DNA of 64,000 bases. Source: JANPPS01 sp965246835. Lineage in GTDB: Bacteria; Pseudomonadota; Alphaproteobacteria; Acetobacterales; Acetobacteraceae. Position numbers and translations under genes: made by a program. The notes under the pieces were generated by a model. The model saw nothing but the letters and a program-made list of their open reading frames with translations. It searched no databases and was not told the DNA's origin. Shown here one piece after another: positions 36,223 to 44,654 of this stretch; within the stretch, counting starts at the first letter, position 1; the number at the start of each line of letters is the position of its first letter. Where the stretch lies: positions 62,001-126,000 of the forward strand of contig CBDFFQ010000002.1 of assembly GCA_965246835.1 (NCBI GenBank). The letters are read 5' to 3'.

Positions 36223-36786
36223 ATGAACATGAAGCGTATGCGCGGACGCAACCATCGCGGCGGCAGCGGCGGGATGGGCGGCGGGGGCGGCCCGGTCCGG
36301 CACCAGAGCGGCAACGTCCCGCTCAACCGCAACCACATCTTTGACAGCAGCGGTCCCGACCTTCGCGTGCGCGGCACGTCGCAGCAGCTATCGGAGAAAT
36401 ATCTGCAATTGGGCCGGGACGCGACCAGTTCGGGTGACCGGGTGATGGCCGAGAGCTACTTCCAGCACGCCGAGCATTATTTCCGCATCCTGAACGCCAT
36501 GAACCAGGCGGCGCAGGCGCAGGGCCAGAACCAGCCCCAGAATCAATCTCAGCCACAAGGCGGGCAGGGCGGCCGCCGCCAGCCCTACGAATCGCAGAAC
36601 GAGGCTGGTGACCCCAGGGGTGAGCCGCACGGCGAGGCGATGCAGCACGACCCCCGCGACACCGACCCCCGCTACACGGACGTCCGCGACACCGATGACG
36701 AGCCCGGCGCCGATCGGGATGCCGGCGAGCCCCGTTCCAGCGAAGCCCGCGAGATCCCCATCACGGCCGCCCCACCGGAGCAATAG
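36223..36786 (+). CDS. DUF4167 domain protein
   Basis: 187 residues from ATG 36223; upstream frame not conserved. The N terminus MNMKRMRGRNHRGG is Arg/Gly-rich. The conserved core is SGPDLRVRGTSQQLSEKYLQLGRDATSSGDRVMAESYFQHAEHYFRIL (about 43-90), the DUF4167 signature found in nearly all alphaproteobacteria after prmC. The rest is low-complexity Gln/Asp/Arg. Function is unknown; RGG-like ends hint at RNA binding, which is inference. Confidence 0.92.
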   Translation: MNMKRMRGRNHRGGSGGMGGGGGPVRHQSGNVPLNRNHIFDSSGPDLRVRGTSQQLSEKYLQLGRDATSSGDRVMAESYFQHAEHYFRILNAMNQAAQAQGQNQPQNQSQPQGGQGGRRQPYESQNEAGDPRGEPHGEAMQHDPRDTDPRYTDVRDTDDEPGADRDAGEPRSSEAREIPITAAPPEQ

Positions 36787-37618
36787 GCGGCCTGGCCGCG
36801 GCGGGCGGTGGGCTGATCGGCATGGCGGCCCGCACCGCCGCTTCCTCCTCACCCGTCACGAGGCCGTGCCGGACGAACAGGTCGATCAGCACCAGGTTGA
36901 CGTTGAACTTGAACCCGTCGGTGTGGCGCACCCGGTCCAGCACGTCTTCGATCGCAAGCAGCTCGAACGATTCCACCTCGCCATCCTGCGGCGTCGGCTG
37001 GAAATCGGGCGGCAGTTCCAGGTCATAGACATGCAGCCGGTCCCGCCGCAGCCCTTCCGGCCGGTCCATGGCATAGGCCAGCCAGCCGACCGGGCGCGCC
37101 TGCGCGATCAACGCACCCGGGATGCCCGCCTCTTCCGCGGCTTCCTTGACCAGGGTGGTCCAGGGCGTGTCCCCGGCCGCGACCCCGCCGGCCACGATAT
37201 GGTCCAGCTTGCCGGGATCGAGCTTCTTGTCCGCCGCGCGGCGCCCAACCCAGACGTGCCAGCCGCCCGGCCGGCGCACGAGGCCGTTGAGGTGTGCGCC
37301 CTGCGCCTGGATGCCCAGGGCCGGGAGCGCGCCGCGGTCTATCACGGCCAGCGCCGGGCCATCCGGGTCGGCGCGCACGTCGAACATCTCGCCCCGGGTG
37401 CGCGCCAGGCCCGCCTCCGTCAGGACGCGCGCGATCTGGCCGAGGGTAGGGGCCGCCACGTCCAGGGCGCTTGGCCCGAGCTGGCCGTAATGCCCGACCG
37501 CCTGCACGGTCGCGGGCGCCACCCAGCCGACCATCGCGCCATAGACCTGCAACACCATCCGATCGCCCGGCAGGACGGCGTTGGTGCAGGCAGCGATATG
37601 ACGCATCAGGTCGTCCAT
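36761..37618 (-). CDS. Nudix hydrolase with N-terminal DUF4743
   Basis: 285 residues from ATG 37618. N-terminal DUF4743-type domain (1-115; MVLQVYGAMVGWVAP), then a Nudix domain. The Nudix box is at about 144-166 (GGVAAGDTPWTTLVKEAAEE), with Asp for Glu and Lys for Arg as in the fungal/plant homologues that act on thiamine diphosphate-related compounds. HVWVGRRAADKKLDPGKLDHI is the family lead-in. Its last 26 bases overlap the DUF4167 gene tail-to-tail. Substrate unproven. Confidence 0.9.
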   Translation of the reverse strand: MDDLMRHIAACTNAVLPGDRMVLQVYGAMVGWVAPATVQAVGHYGQLGPSALDVAAPTLGQIARVLTEAGLARTRGEMFDVRADPDGPALAVIDRGALPALGIQAQGAHLNGLVRRPGGWHVWVGRRAADKKLDPGKLDHIVAGGVAAGDTPWTTLVKEAAEEAGIPGALIAQARPVGWLAYAMDRPEGLRRDRLHVYDLELPPDFQPTPQDGEVESFELLAIEDVLDRVRHTDGFKFNVNLVLIDLFVRHGLVTGEEEAAVRAAMPISPPPAAARPPIAPVGRP

Positions 37619-37699
37619 ACCGGCTACATACCCTAGTTTCGTGGCCGTTGCTCGCGTCCCGGGGTTTCCACGGCCACCGGCAGCCGCCACATAGAGGGC

Positions 37700-39550
37700 A
37701 TGAGACCAGCCGATCCCACGCCGCCCCCCTCCGTATCCGCCCAGCCGCCCCGCTCCGGTTTCGCGACGATCCGCTCCCTGCTGCCGTATCTGTGGCCCAA
37801 GGGAGACACGGGCGCGCATGTCCGCGTGGTCGCCGCGGTGCTGTTCCTGGTGCTGGCGAAGGTCGCGACCGTCTATATCCCGATCGTATATAGCGAGGCC
37901 GTGGACGCGCTGGCGCCGCGGGACCATCCGCTCACGATCCCGTTCAGCCTGATCCTGGCCTATGCGCTGCTGCGGGTGGCGTCCGCCGGGTTCGGGGAGC
38001 TTCGGGACGCCGTGTTCGCCTCGGTGCAGCAGGCGACGGTGCGCAAGGTCGCGCTGCAGACGTTCAAGCACCTGCATCGCCTGTCGCTGCGATTCCATTT
38101 GGACCGGCAGACCGGCGGCCTGTCCCGTTCGATCGAGCGCGGCACCGGTGGGATCGAGAGCGTGCTGCGGCTCGCGGTGTTCAATATCGTGCCGACCTTG
38201 CTCGAGGTGCTGCTGGTCACGGCGATCCTGTGGAAGCTGTTCGACTGGCGGTTCGCGGCGGTGACGTTCCTGGCGGTCGGCCTCTACATCACGTTCACGT
38301 TCATTTTTACCAATTGGCGGGTGCGGTTCCGCCGGGCGATGAACGACACGGACACGGATGCTCAGACCAAGGCGGTCGATAGCCTGCTGAATTTCGAGAC
38401 GGTCAAGTATTTCGGCAACGAGGCGCATGAGGCCGCGCGGTTCGATGCGGCGCGGGCGCGGTATGAGCGGGCGGCGGTCAAGAGCCAGGTCACGCTCAAC
38501 ATGCTGAACCTGGGGCAGGCGCTGATCATCGCCATCGGCCTCGGCGTCGTGATGCTGATGGCGGCCCAGGGCGTGCAGGACCGCAGCATGACGGTGGGCC
38601 AGTTCGTGCTGGTCAACACCTACCTGATGCAGCTGTATCAGCCGCTGAACTTCCTGGGCTTCGTATATCGGGAGATCAAGCAGGGCCTGGTGGACATGGA
38701 GCAGATGTTCCGCCTGCTGAACGTCAATCAGGAAGTGTCGGACCGGCCGGATGCGAAGGTGCTGTCCCCGCATCTGCGCGACGGCCAGGCCGGGTCGGTC
38801 GTGTTCCAGAACGTGCAGTTCGGCTACAACGCCAACCGCGAAATCCTGCGCGGCGTGAGCTTCGAGGCGCCGGCGGGCTCCAAGCTCGCCGTGGTGGGGC
38901 CCACGGGCGCCGGCAAATCCACCATCAGCCGGTTGCTGTTCCGCTTCTATGACGTGACGGAAGGCGCCGTGCTGATCGACGGCGTCGACGTGCGGGACCT
39001 CACGCAGCAGAGCCTGCGTGCCGCCATCGGTGTGGTGCCGCAGGATACCGTGCTGTTCAACGACACCATCGCCTACAACATCGCCTATGGCCGCCCCGGC
39101 GCCACGCAAGAGGAGATCGAGCACGCGGCCCGCCTCGCCCAGGTGCACGACTTCGTGCTGCGCATGCCGGAGGGCTACAACACGCGCGTCGGCGAGCGCG
39201 GATTGAAACTCTCGGGCGGCGAGAAGCAACGGGTCGCGATCGCGCGGACCATCCTGAAGGACCCGCGCATCCTGATCCTGGATGAGGCCACCAGCGCGCT
39301 CGATAGCCGCACGGAGCGGGAGATCGAGACGGCGCTGCGGACCGTCAGCGCCAACCGCACCACGCTTGTGATCGCGCACCGGCTTTCCACGGTGGTGGAT
39401 GCCGACGAGATCCTGGTGCTGGCGGATGGCCGTGTGGCGGAGCGGGGGACGCACCAAGCTCTGCTGGCGCAAAACGGCCTCTATGCCCGCATGTGGGCGT
39501 TGCAGGCCGAACAGCGGGAGCCGGAGCTGGAACCGGTTCCGGTGGTTTAG
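37700..39550 (+). CDS. Atm1-type ABC exporter (membrane and ATPase domains fused)
   Basis: 616 residues: six-helix membrane domain (about 40-340) then ATPase. Walker A GPTGAGKST, signature LSGGEKQRVAIART, Walker B ILILDEATSALD and the switch His in VIAHRLSTV. NFETVKYFGNEAHEAARFD and QQTLRAAIGVVPQDTVLFNDTI-like text are hallmarks of the Atm1/HMT1 branch, which exports glutathione-linked metal or sulfur compounds and may support iron-sulfur and heavy-metal homeostasis. Works as a homodimer in the inner membrane. Confidence 0.93.
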   Translation: MRPADPTPPPSVSAQPPRSGFATIRSLLPYLWPKGDTGAHVRVVAAVLFLVLAKVATVYIPIVYSEAVDALAPRDHPLTIPFSLILAYALLRVASAGFGELRDAVFASVQQATVRKVALQTFKHLHRLSLRFHLDRQTGGLSRSIERGTGGIESVLRLAVFNIVPTLLEVLLVTAILWKLFDWRFAAVTFLAVGLYITFTFIFTNWRVRFRRAMNDTDTDAQTKAVDSLLNFETVKYFGNEAHEAARFDAARARYERAAVKSQVTLNMLNLGQALIIAIGLGVVMLMAAQGVQDRSMTVGQFVLVNTYLMQLYQPLNFLGFVYREIKQGLVDMEQMFRLLNVNQEVSDRPDAKVLSPHLRDGQAGSVVFQNVQFGYNANREILRGVSFEAPAGSKLAVVGPTGAGKSTISRLLFRFYDVTEGAVLIDGVDVRDLTQQSLRAAIGVVPQDTVLFNDTIAYNIAYGRPGATQEEIEHAARLAQVHDFVLRMPEGYNTRVGERGLKLSGGEKQRVAIARTILKDPRILILDEATSALDSRTEREIETALRTVSANRTTLVIAHRLSTVVDADEILVLADGRVAERGTHQALLAQNGLYARMWALQAEQREPELEPVPVV

Positions 39551-39561
39551 GGAGGGTGCCG

Positions 39562-39816
39562 ATGCCAGGACAAGACGAAGAGACCCCGCCCGCCGATCTG
39601 AGCCATGCCGGGGCGGTGGTGGACAAGGCGATCGAGTACATGATCGGCCAGAACCTTACACCACTCTCGATCGCGTCGGCGCTGCTGGGCGGATCGCTCG
39701 GCCTGCTCGCGCGGACCATGGGGGACGAGGCGATCCTGCAGGTGCTGCAGAGCGCGACGCGCAGCGTGCAGTCCGGCGAGCTCAGGGCGGAGTATGGGCC
39801 GGTGCGCACGAGCTGA
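39562..39816 (+). CDS. Small hypothetical protein
   Basis: 84 residues from ATG 39562 with GGGAGG upstream, 11 bases after the Atm1-type gene and so probably in its operon. Contains VDKAIEYMIGQNLTPLSIASALLGGSLGLLARTMGDEAILQVLQ: an amphipathic helical repeat with a moderately hydrophobic middle (about 32-48) that may touch the membrane. No family recognised. Confidence 0.75.
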   Translation: MPGQDEETPPADLSHAGAVVDKAIEYMIGQNLTPLSIASALLGGSLGLLARTMGDEAILQVLQSATRSVQSGELRAEYGPVRTS

Positions 39817-39860
39817 CAGCCGCCTTGCCACCGCCGCCCCACCCCGGCACGCTTCGCCAC

Positions 39861-41318
39861 ATGCTTCGCACCCTAATGCTCGCGTCCTGTCTGCTGCCCG
39901 CCATGGCCCTGGCCCAGGCGCCGGCCCCCCGGCCCATCCCCCCGGACCGCACGACCCAGCAGCAGATCGACCTGCCGGATCGCAGCCTGCCGTTCCGGGC
40001 CATCGTCACCACCCATCGCATCACGGACGGCGCCGGTGCCGCCGAGGCGGACATCGTCACCACGGCTTTCCTCCTGGAGGGCGTGCCGCCCGGCAGCCGG
40101 CCCGTCACCTTCGCGATCAATGGCGGCCCCGGCGCCGGCTCCGCCTGGTTGAACCTGCTGGCCCTCGGCCCCTGGCGCGTCGCGGTGCCGCAGGACGGCG
40201 CGCCGCCGCCCAGTCTCAGCCCGGCGCTGGTGCCCAACGCCGAAACCTGGCTCGGCTTCACCGACCTCGTGTTCATCGACCCGCCCGGTACCGGATACAG
40301 CCGGGTGCTTTCCACCAATGACGGTGTGCGCCGGCGCCTGCTGTCCAGCAACGGGGAGATCCCCGTCTTGGCCGGCGTGATCCGCCGCTGGCTGGAGGCG
40401 AACGGGCGGCTGGCGAACCCCAAGCTGCTGGTCGGCGAGAGCTACGGCGGCTTCCGCGCCCCCCGCCTGGCCCGGCGCCTGGCGGAAGACGAAGGCGTGG
40501 GGGTCAGCGCCATGCTGCTGCTGTCCCCGATCCTCGACTTCAACAATCGCTCCATCGAGTGGGACCCCTACACCTGGCTCACCCGCCTGCCGGTCATGGC
40601 CGCCGCCAACCGGGGCGCCACGACGCGGGAGGGGGTGGCGGACGCCGAGGCCTACGCCACCACCGACTACCTGCAGGATTTCATGCGCGGCATGGGCGAT
40701 GCGGACGCCACCGCCCGCATGGTGGATCGAGTGACTGCCTTGACCGGCCTCGATCGCGCGGTGGTGGCGGAGCGGGGCGGGCGCGTGGATTGGTGGACCT
40801 ATCGCCGCGGGCACGATCGCGGACGCATCGCCAGCGCGTACGATCTCACGGTCTCGAGCCTCGATCCATTTCCGATCGCACAGTATGTCGAACCGCCGGA
40901 TGCGGTGACGGATGCGTTGAAGGTGCCGGTCACGGCGGCCGCGGCGGCGATGTACGCGGACCGGCTCGGCTGGCGGCCGGAAGGGGCGCCGGCACCGACC
41001 TACCAGATCCTGAGCGGCGACGTGTTCCGCAACTGGACCTATAACGGCCAGCAGCAGGCCGCGACCAGCGTGTCGGCCCTTCGCTCGGCCCTGGCGGCGG
41101 ACCCGCGGCTGCGCGTGCTGGTCATGCACGGGCTCTATGACGTGGTGACACCCTATTTCGCCAGCAAGCTGATCCTGGACCAGCTACCCCCGTCCTTCGC
41201 CGCCCGTGCCCGGCTCGCCGTTCTGCCCGGCGGCCACATGTTCTACACACGTGACGCCTCTCGGGCCGCCTTGCAGCGCGAAGGGGAGGCGCTGGTGAAC
41301 GAGGCGCTGAGGCCATGA
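39861..41318 (+). CDS. Secreted S10 family serine carboxypeptidase
   Basis: 485 residues with a signal peptide (MLRTLMLASCLLPAMALAQA). Alpha/beta-hydrolase with the carboxypeptidase oxyanion motif NGGPGAGS, the FIDPPGTGYS motif, nucleophile Ser194 in GESYGGFR, Asp in VMHGLYDVVTPY and His in LPGGHMFYT. Periplasmic. S10 enzymes release C-terminal residues from peptides; bacterial members are little studied. The stop overlaps the next start as ATGA. Confidence 0.92.
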   Translation: MLRTLMLASCLLPAMALAQAPAPRPIPPDRTTQQQIDLPDRSLPFRAIVTTHRITDGAGAAEADIVTTAFLLEGVPPGSRPVTFAINGGPGAGSAWLNLLALGPWRVAVPQDGAPPPSLSPALVPNAETWLGFTDLVFIDPPGTGYSRVLSTNDGVRRRLLSSNGEIPVLAGVIRRWLEANGRLANPKLLVGESYGGFRAPRLARRLAEDEGVGVSAMLLLSPILDFNNRSIEWDPYTWLTRLPVMAAANRGATTREGVADAEAYATTDYLQDFMRGMGDADATARMVDRVTALTGLDRAVVAERGGRVDWWTYRRGHDRGRIASAYDLTVSSLDPFPIAQYVEPPDAVTDALKVPVTAAAAAMYADRLGWRPEGAPAPTYQILSGDVFRNWTYNGQQQAATSVSALRSALAADPRLRVLVMHGLYDVVTPYFASKLILDQLPPSFAARARLAVLPGGHMFYTRDASRAALQREGEALVNEALRP

Positions 41319-42280
41319 TCCGCATCCCGCTGATCGACGTGCCATCAGGCCAGGAGCCCGCGCTCGTGTCCGCAGAGGCGGAGCCCGCGCGGCTCGCCTT
41401 GTTGGTGTCGGGCGCGCGGCGAACCTACACACCGGTCGGCATGGCGGCGGCGGACAGCCTGTCCCGCGCCTGGTCGCAACGCCAGGCCGGGCCGTATGCA
41501 GCGGCGGTGGGGTCCGTGGACCGGATGATGGTCGGGCGCGGCGCTTATCTGCTGAACCATTCCTATGAGTGGGGCTGCACGTCCGGCGCGCTGGAAAGCG
41601 AGCGCGGCCCGGTGCTGCTCCGCACGCTGGACTGGCCGTTCGACGGGCTGGGACGGGCGCTGGTGGTCACGCGGTGGGATGGCGGCGCCGGGCCCTATCT
41701 CAGCGTCACCTGGCCCGGCGTCGTCGGCGTGATCACCGGCTCCGCGCCGGGCCGGTTCGCGGCGGCGATCAACCAGCCGCCCTTGCCGCTGCCGGGCTGG
41801 GGCCGCGCGATCGGCTGGCCCGCGGCCCGGGTGCGGGTCGCCCGCTCCCGCGCGCTGTCGCCCACGCACCTGCTGCGCATGGCCTTCGACACCTGCGCCA
41901 ATTTCGACGGTGCGGTGGCGCTGCTGCGGAACACGCCGGTCTGTCTCCCGGTCATCTACACCCTGGCGGGCACGCTGCCGCACCAGGCCATCGTGATCGA
42001 ACGGACGCCGGACCGCGCCTACCACCCGGTGGAGCCCGTCGCCGCCAATCACTGGGCCAGCACGCCAGGGCCTGCAGGGCGGCCCCGCAACGCAACGAGC
42101 CTGGCCAGGCGAGCGGCGATGGCGGGCCGGCAGGCTCCGGCCTGGGATTTGGAGTGGGTCAAGGACCCGATCCTGGTTGCGGACACGCGTCTCGCCTGCA
42201 TCGCCAGCCCCGCGACCGGGGCGATGCTGGTCGAGGGATGGGAGAGCACAGGCCGGGTGACGGAAATGCTGGCGTGCTGA
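41315..42280 (+). CDS. Ntn-hydrolase-like protein (acid ceramidase/NAAA-like linear amide hydrolase)
   Basis: 321 residues. Cys88 in YEWGCTSGALES, followed by RTLDWPFDG, resembles the CTS nucleophile and NLDW motif of acid ceramidase and N-acylethanolamine amidase relatives in the Ntn/choloylglycine clan. In that clan autocleavage exposes the Cys. No clear signal peptide. It is translationally coupled to a secreted peptidase gene. The family call is moderate; substrate unknown. Confidence 0.65.
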   Translation: MIRIPLIDVPSGQEPALVSAEAEPARLALLVSGARRTYTPVGMAAADSLSRAWSQRQAGPYAAAVGSVDRMMVGRGAYLLNHSYEWGCTSGALESERGPVLLRTLDWPFDGLGRALVVTRWDGGAGPYLSVTWPGVVGVITGSAPGRFAAAINQPPLPLPGWGRAIGWPAARVRVARSRALSPTHLLRMAFDTCANFDGAVALLRNTPVCLPVIYTLAGTLPHQAIVIERTPDRAYHPVEPVAANHWASTPGPAGRPRNATSLARRAAMAGRQAPAWDLEWVKDPILVADTRLACIASPATGAMLVEGWESTGRVTEMLAC

Positions 42281-42504
42281 AAGCCGCGATCCCCAACATC
42301 TTCGTCAAGGACTTCCAGGCCGCGCTCGCCTACTACACCGGCCCGCTCGGCTTTCACTCGCTATTCGTCTATGGCGCGATCCGGTTCTATGCGTAGCTGT
42401 CGCGTGACGAGGCGCTGCTGAGCGCGTTCATTGAGGTGGCGGACGTGGTCGTGAGCGATCCCGACGGCAATTTGATCTGCTTCGCCTCCGCCCTCCCGCG
42501 CTGA
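42274..42504 (+). pseudogene. Decayed VOC (glyoxalase/bleomycin-resistance-like) gene
   Basis: Translation from GTG 42274 gives AAIPNIFVKDFQAALAYYTGPLGFHSLFVYGAIRFYA, then a TAG at 42394-42396. The same frame goes on with LSRDEALLSAFIEVADVVVSDPDGNLICFAS to a stop at 42502-42504. These are the beginning and end of a VOC domain; about half of the ~120-residue domain is missing in internal deletions plus the stop. The start overlaps the preceding gene. Confidence 0.8.
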
Positions 42505-42518
42505 CCCGCCGCGCGCCC

Positions 42519-44105
42519 TCAGCGAGCGAGATAGGCCCGCGCCTCGACGATCTCCGGTCGCACGCTGTCCGCGTCGCGGGTCAACTCCAGCAGGCTCCGG
42601 AACGACCGGGTCGCGCCGGCGGCGTCGCCCCGTGACAGCGCGGCATGGGCCATGCCGGTCAGGCCGCGGAGGCGGTTCGGCTCCCGGCGCTGGGATGCGG
42701 CATAGGCGTCCGACGCCGGCTCGGGAAGGCCGGCGGCGAGCAGCATGTCCCCCAGCAGCTCCCGTGCCGGCAGCAGGCGGCCCGGGGTGACGATGTGCTT
42801 CTCGGTCCTGTCCTCGATGTCGGCGGCCTCCCGCATCGCGGTCAGCGCGGCCTCGGTCCGATGCTCCACCAGGGCCACCCATGCGAGCGCGATGCGGCGC
42901 TGGTTCGCGGCCTCGGCGGCCCAGTAGGCGTTGCCGGCCTTTTCCAGAGTTTGCTGCCGGGCCGCCAGAGCGTCGATGGCGGCAAGCGCCGCGGCCGGAT
43001 CGCCGGTGTGGATGGCGCCGAGTGCCCGTGCGAACAACGTCATGGATTCTGCGATCGGTGCGCCATCCGCCGGCATCGGCAGCCTCGCTGCGGCGGCCCA
43101 GTCGTTTCGTTCCACCGCCAAGCGGGCCGGCATCGCCGCCGCAGCGTACGAACCCGGAGGGCTGGGCGGCGCGGGGTGCGCGAAAGCGGCCGCCATCATG
43201 GCCTCGGCGGAGTGGTCCCGTGCGAGCTGCAGGTCGGCATACACGGCGTAGTCGCTGGCGTGATACGCCTCCCCGGCCTCGCCGCCCCGCGTGGCGGCGT
43301 CCGCGGCGCGCGTGTTGGTGGCGACGGAGTCTGTCCAGGCGCCCACCCGGGTGAAGATGTGGGATGGCATATGCAGCGCGTGCGGTGCGTCTGGCGCGAT
43401 CGCGGCATAGCGGCGCGCGGCCGCCAGCCCCTTCGCCGCCAGTGGTGGCGCGTCGTAGGCGTGGATCAAATAATGCGCGACGCCGGGGTGGTCGGGATGC
43501 CGGGCGAATTGCGGTTCGAGGATCGCCACCGCCCGGCCATAGGCGGCGTAGCTCTGATCGGCTTGGGATTGCGTGCCGGCAATGTAGAGCGCGCTGAAGA
43601 TCTGTGCTTCGTCATCATCGGGATACTTCGCTGCCAGGGCCTCATAGGCGCGGGAACGCGCGACCTGGCGCGCCTTTTCCGGCCTCTCCGCGAAGTCCTC
43701 GAAATAGGCGGCGACGGCTGCGAGGTAGTCCTGTTCGCGCACCGTTGCCGTCGTGAGGGCGCGGCCATGCTTGAGCGCCGCCTGCGCCCGGGCCGCCTCT
43801 GCGGGGCCGGGCCCCACGCCGTTCAGCGCATTGAGCATCAGAATCGAAGCGATGCCCCAATCGGCGATGGCACATCCGGGGTCGCGCGCCAGCACCGAGC
43901 GGAAGGTGCTTTCCCCGGCGCCGAACCAAAACGAATGCACCATGGCCACGCCCTTCAGCAGGTCATCCTGCACGGTGGCGATGCACGAATTGGGGAATTC
44001 GACGGTGCCGACGCGCGCAGGCCCCGTGGGGTGTTCATGCGCGTGGGCCGGAAAAAGGCCCGCTACCCAGCAGGAGAGCGCCACGACAGCCAGACGAGCG
44101 ATCAT
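42519..44105 (-). CDS. Secreted tetratricopeptide-repeat protein
   Basis: 528 residues from ATG 44105. A signal peptide (MIARLAVVALSCWVAGLFPAHA) leads to a wholly helical protein. Near residues 50-75 it has NSCIATVQDDLLKGVAMVHSFWFGAGESTF, and then repeated helix pairs with TPR-like spacing (AERPEKARQVARSRAYEALAAKYPDD; HPGVAHYLIHAYDAP; HALHMPSHIFTRVGAW). The HYLIHAYD and HMPSHIF motifs are shared by a family of exported TPR proteins. Partner unknown. It lies 84 bases downstream of bcp. Confidence 0.85.
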   Translation of the reverse strand: MIARLAVVALSCWVAGLFPAHAHEHPTGPARVGTVEFPNSCIATVQDDLLKGVAMVHSFWFGAGESTFRSVLARDPGCAIADWGIASILMLNALNGVGPGPAEAARAQAALKHGRALTTATVREQDYLAAVAAYFEDFAERPEKARQVARSRAYEALAAKYPDDDEAQIFSALYIAGTQSQADQSYAAYGRAVAILEPQFARHPDHPGVAHYLIHAYDAPPLAAKGLAAARRYAAIAPDAPHALHMPSHIFTRVGAWTDSVATNTRAADAATRGGEAGEAYHASDYAVYADLQLARDHSAEAMMAAAFAHPAPPSPPGSYAAAAMPARLAVERNDWAAAARLPMPADGAPIAESMTLFARALGAIHTGDPAAALAAIDALAARQQTLEKAGNAYWAAEAANQRRIALAWVALVEHRTEAALTAMREAADIEDRTEKHIVTPGRLLPARELLGDMLLAAGLPEPASDAYAASQRREPNRLRGLTGMAHAALSRGDAAGATRSFRSLLELTRDADSVRPEIVEARAYLAR

Positions 44106-44189
44106 GATCAAAACTCCAATCTGATACCGTAACGTCTTAGCCGATGTCAGCTTCCGCAAGCAAGAAGAATGCTTTCGGACGTGAGGCGC

Positions 44190-44654
44190 TCATAAGGCCC
44201 GCGCCGCCGCCAGCACCTCCGCCGCGTGGCCCGGCACCTTCACCTTGCGCCACACCCGCGCCACCCGGCCGGCGCCGTCCACCAGGATCGTGCTGCGGTC
44301 GATGCCCATGTATTCCTTGCCGTACATCGATTTCTTCACCCACGCCCCATACGCCTCCACGACGCCGGACTGGTCGGACGCCAGCGGGAACGTCAGCGCA
44401 TATTTCTCGGCGAACTTCTCGATCGGCTTCATCGCGTCCTTCGACACGCCGATCACCGTCAACCCGCTGCCCTCGAACTCGGTCAACGCCTCCTGAAACG
44501 CCTGCGCCTCCTTCGTGCACCCCGGCGTATCGGCCTTCGGGTAGAAATACAGTACGAACGGCTTGCCCTTCAGCGACGCCAGGCTGACGGTTCGCCCGCC
44601 GCTGGCCGCCATCTCGAAGGCGGGGGCCGCGCTGCCCTCGATCAATTCGCTCAT
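44190..44654 (-). CDS. bcp: Peroxiredoxin of the Bcp/PrxQ family, single-cysteine form
   Basis: 154 residues. Peroxidatic Cys46 is in YFYPKADTPGCTKEA. The usual PrxQ resolving cysteine five residues later is replaced by Gln, and there is no other cysteine, so it must act as a 1-Cys enzyme or depend on an outside thiol. STILVDGAGRVARVW is the normal C-terminal strand. Reduces hydrogen peroxide and organic peroxides in the cytoplasm. Start overlaps the glnE stop by 4 bases. Confidence 0.94.
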   Translation of the reverse strand: MSELIEGSAAPAFEMAASGGRTVSLASLKGKPFVLYFYPKADTPGCTKEAQAFQEALTEFEGSGLTVIGVSKDAMKPIEKFAEKYALTFPLASDQSGVVEAYGAWVKKSMYGKEYMGIDRSTILVDGAGRVARVWRKVKVPGHAAEVLAAARAL

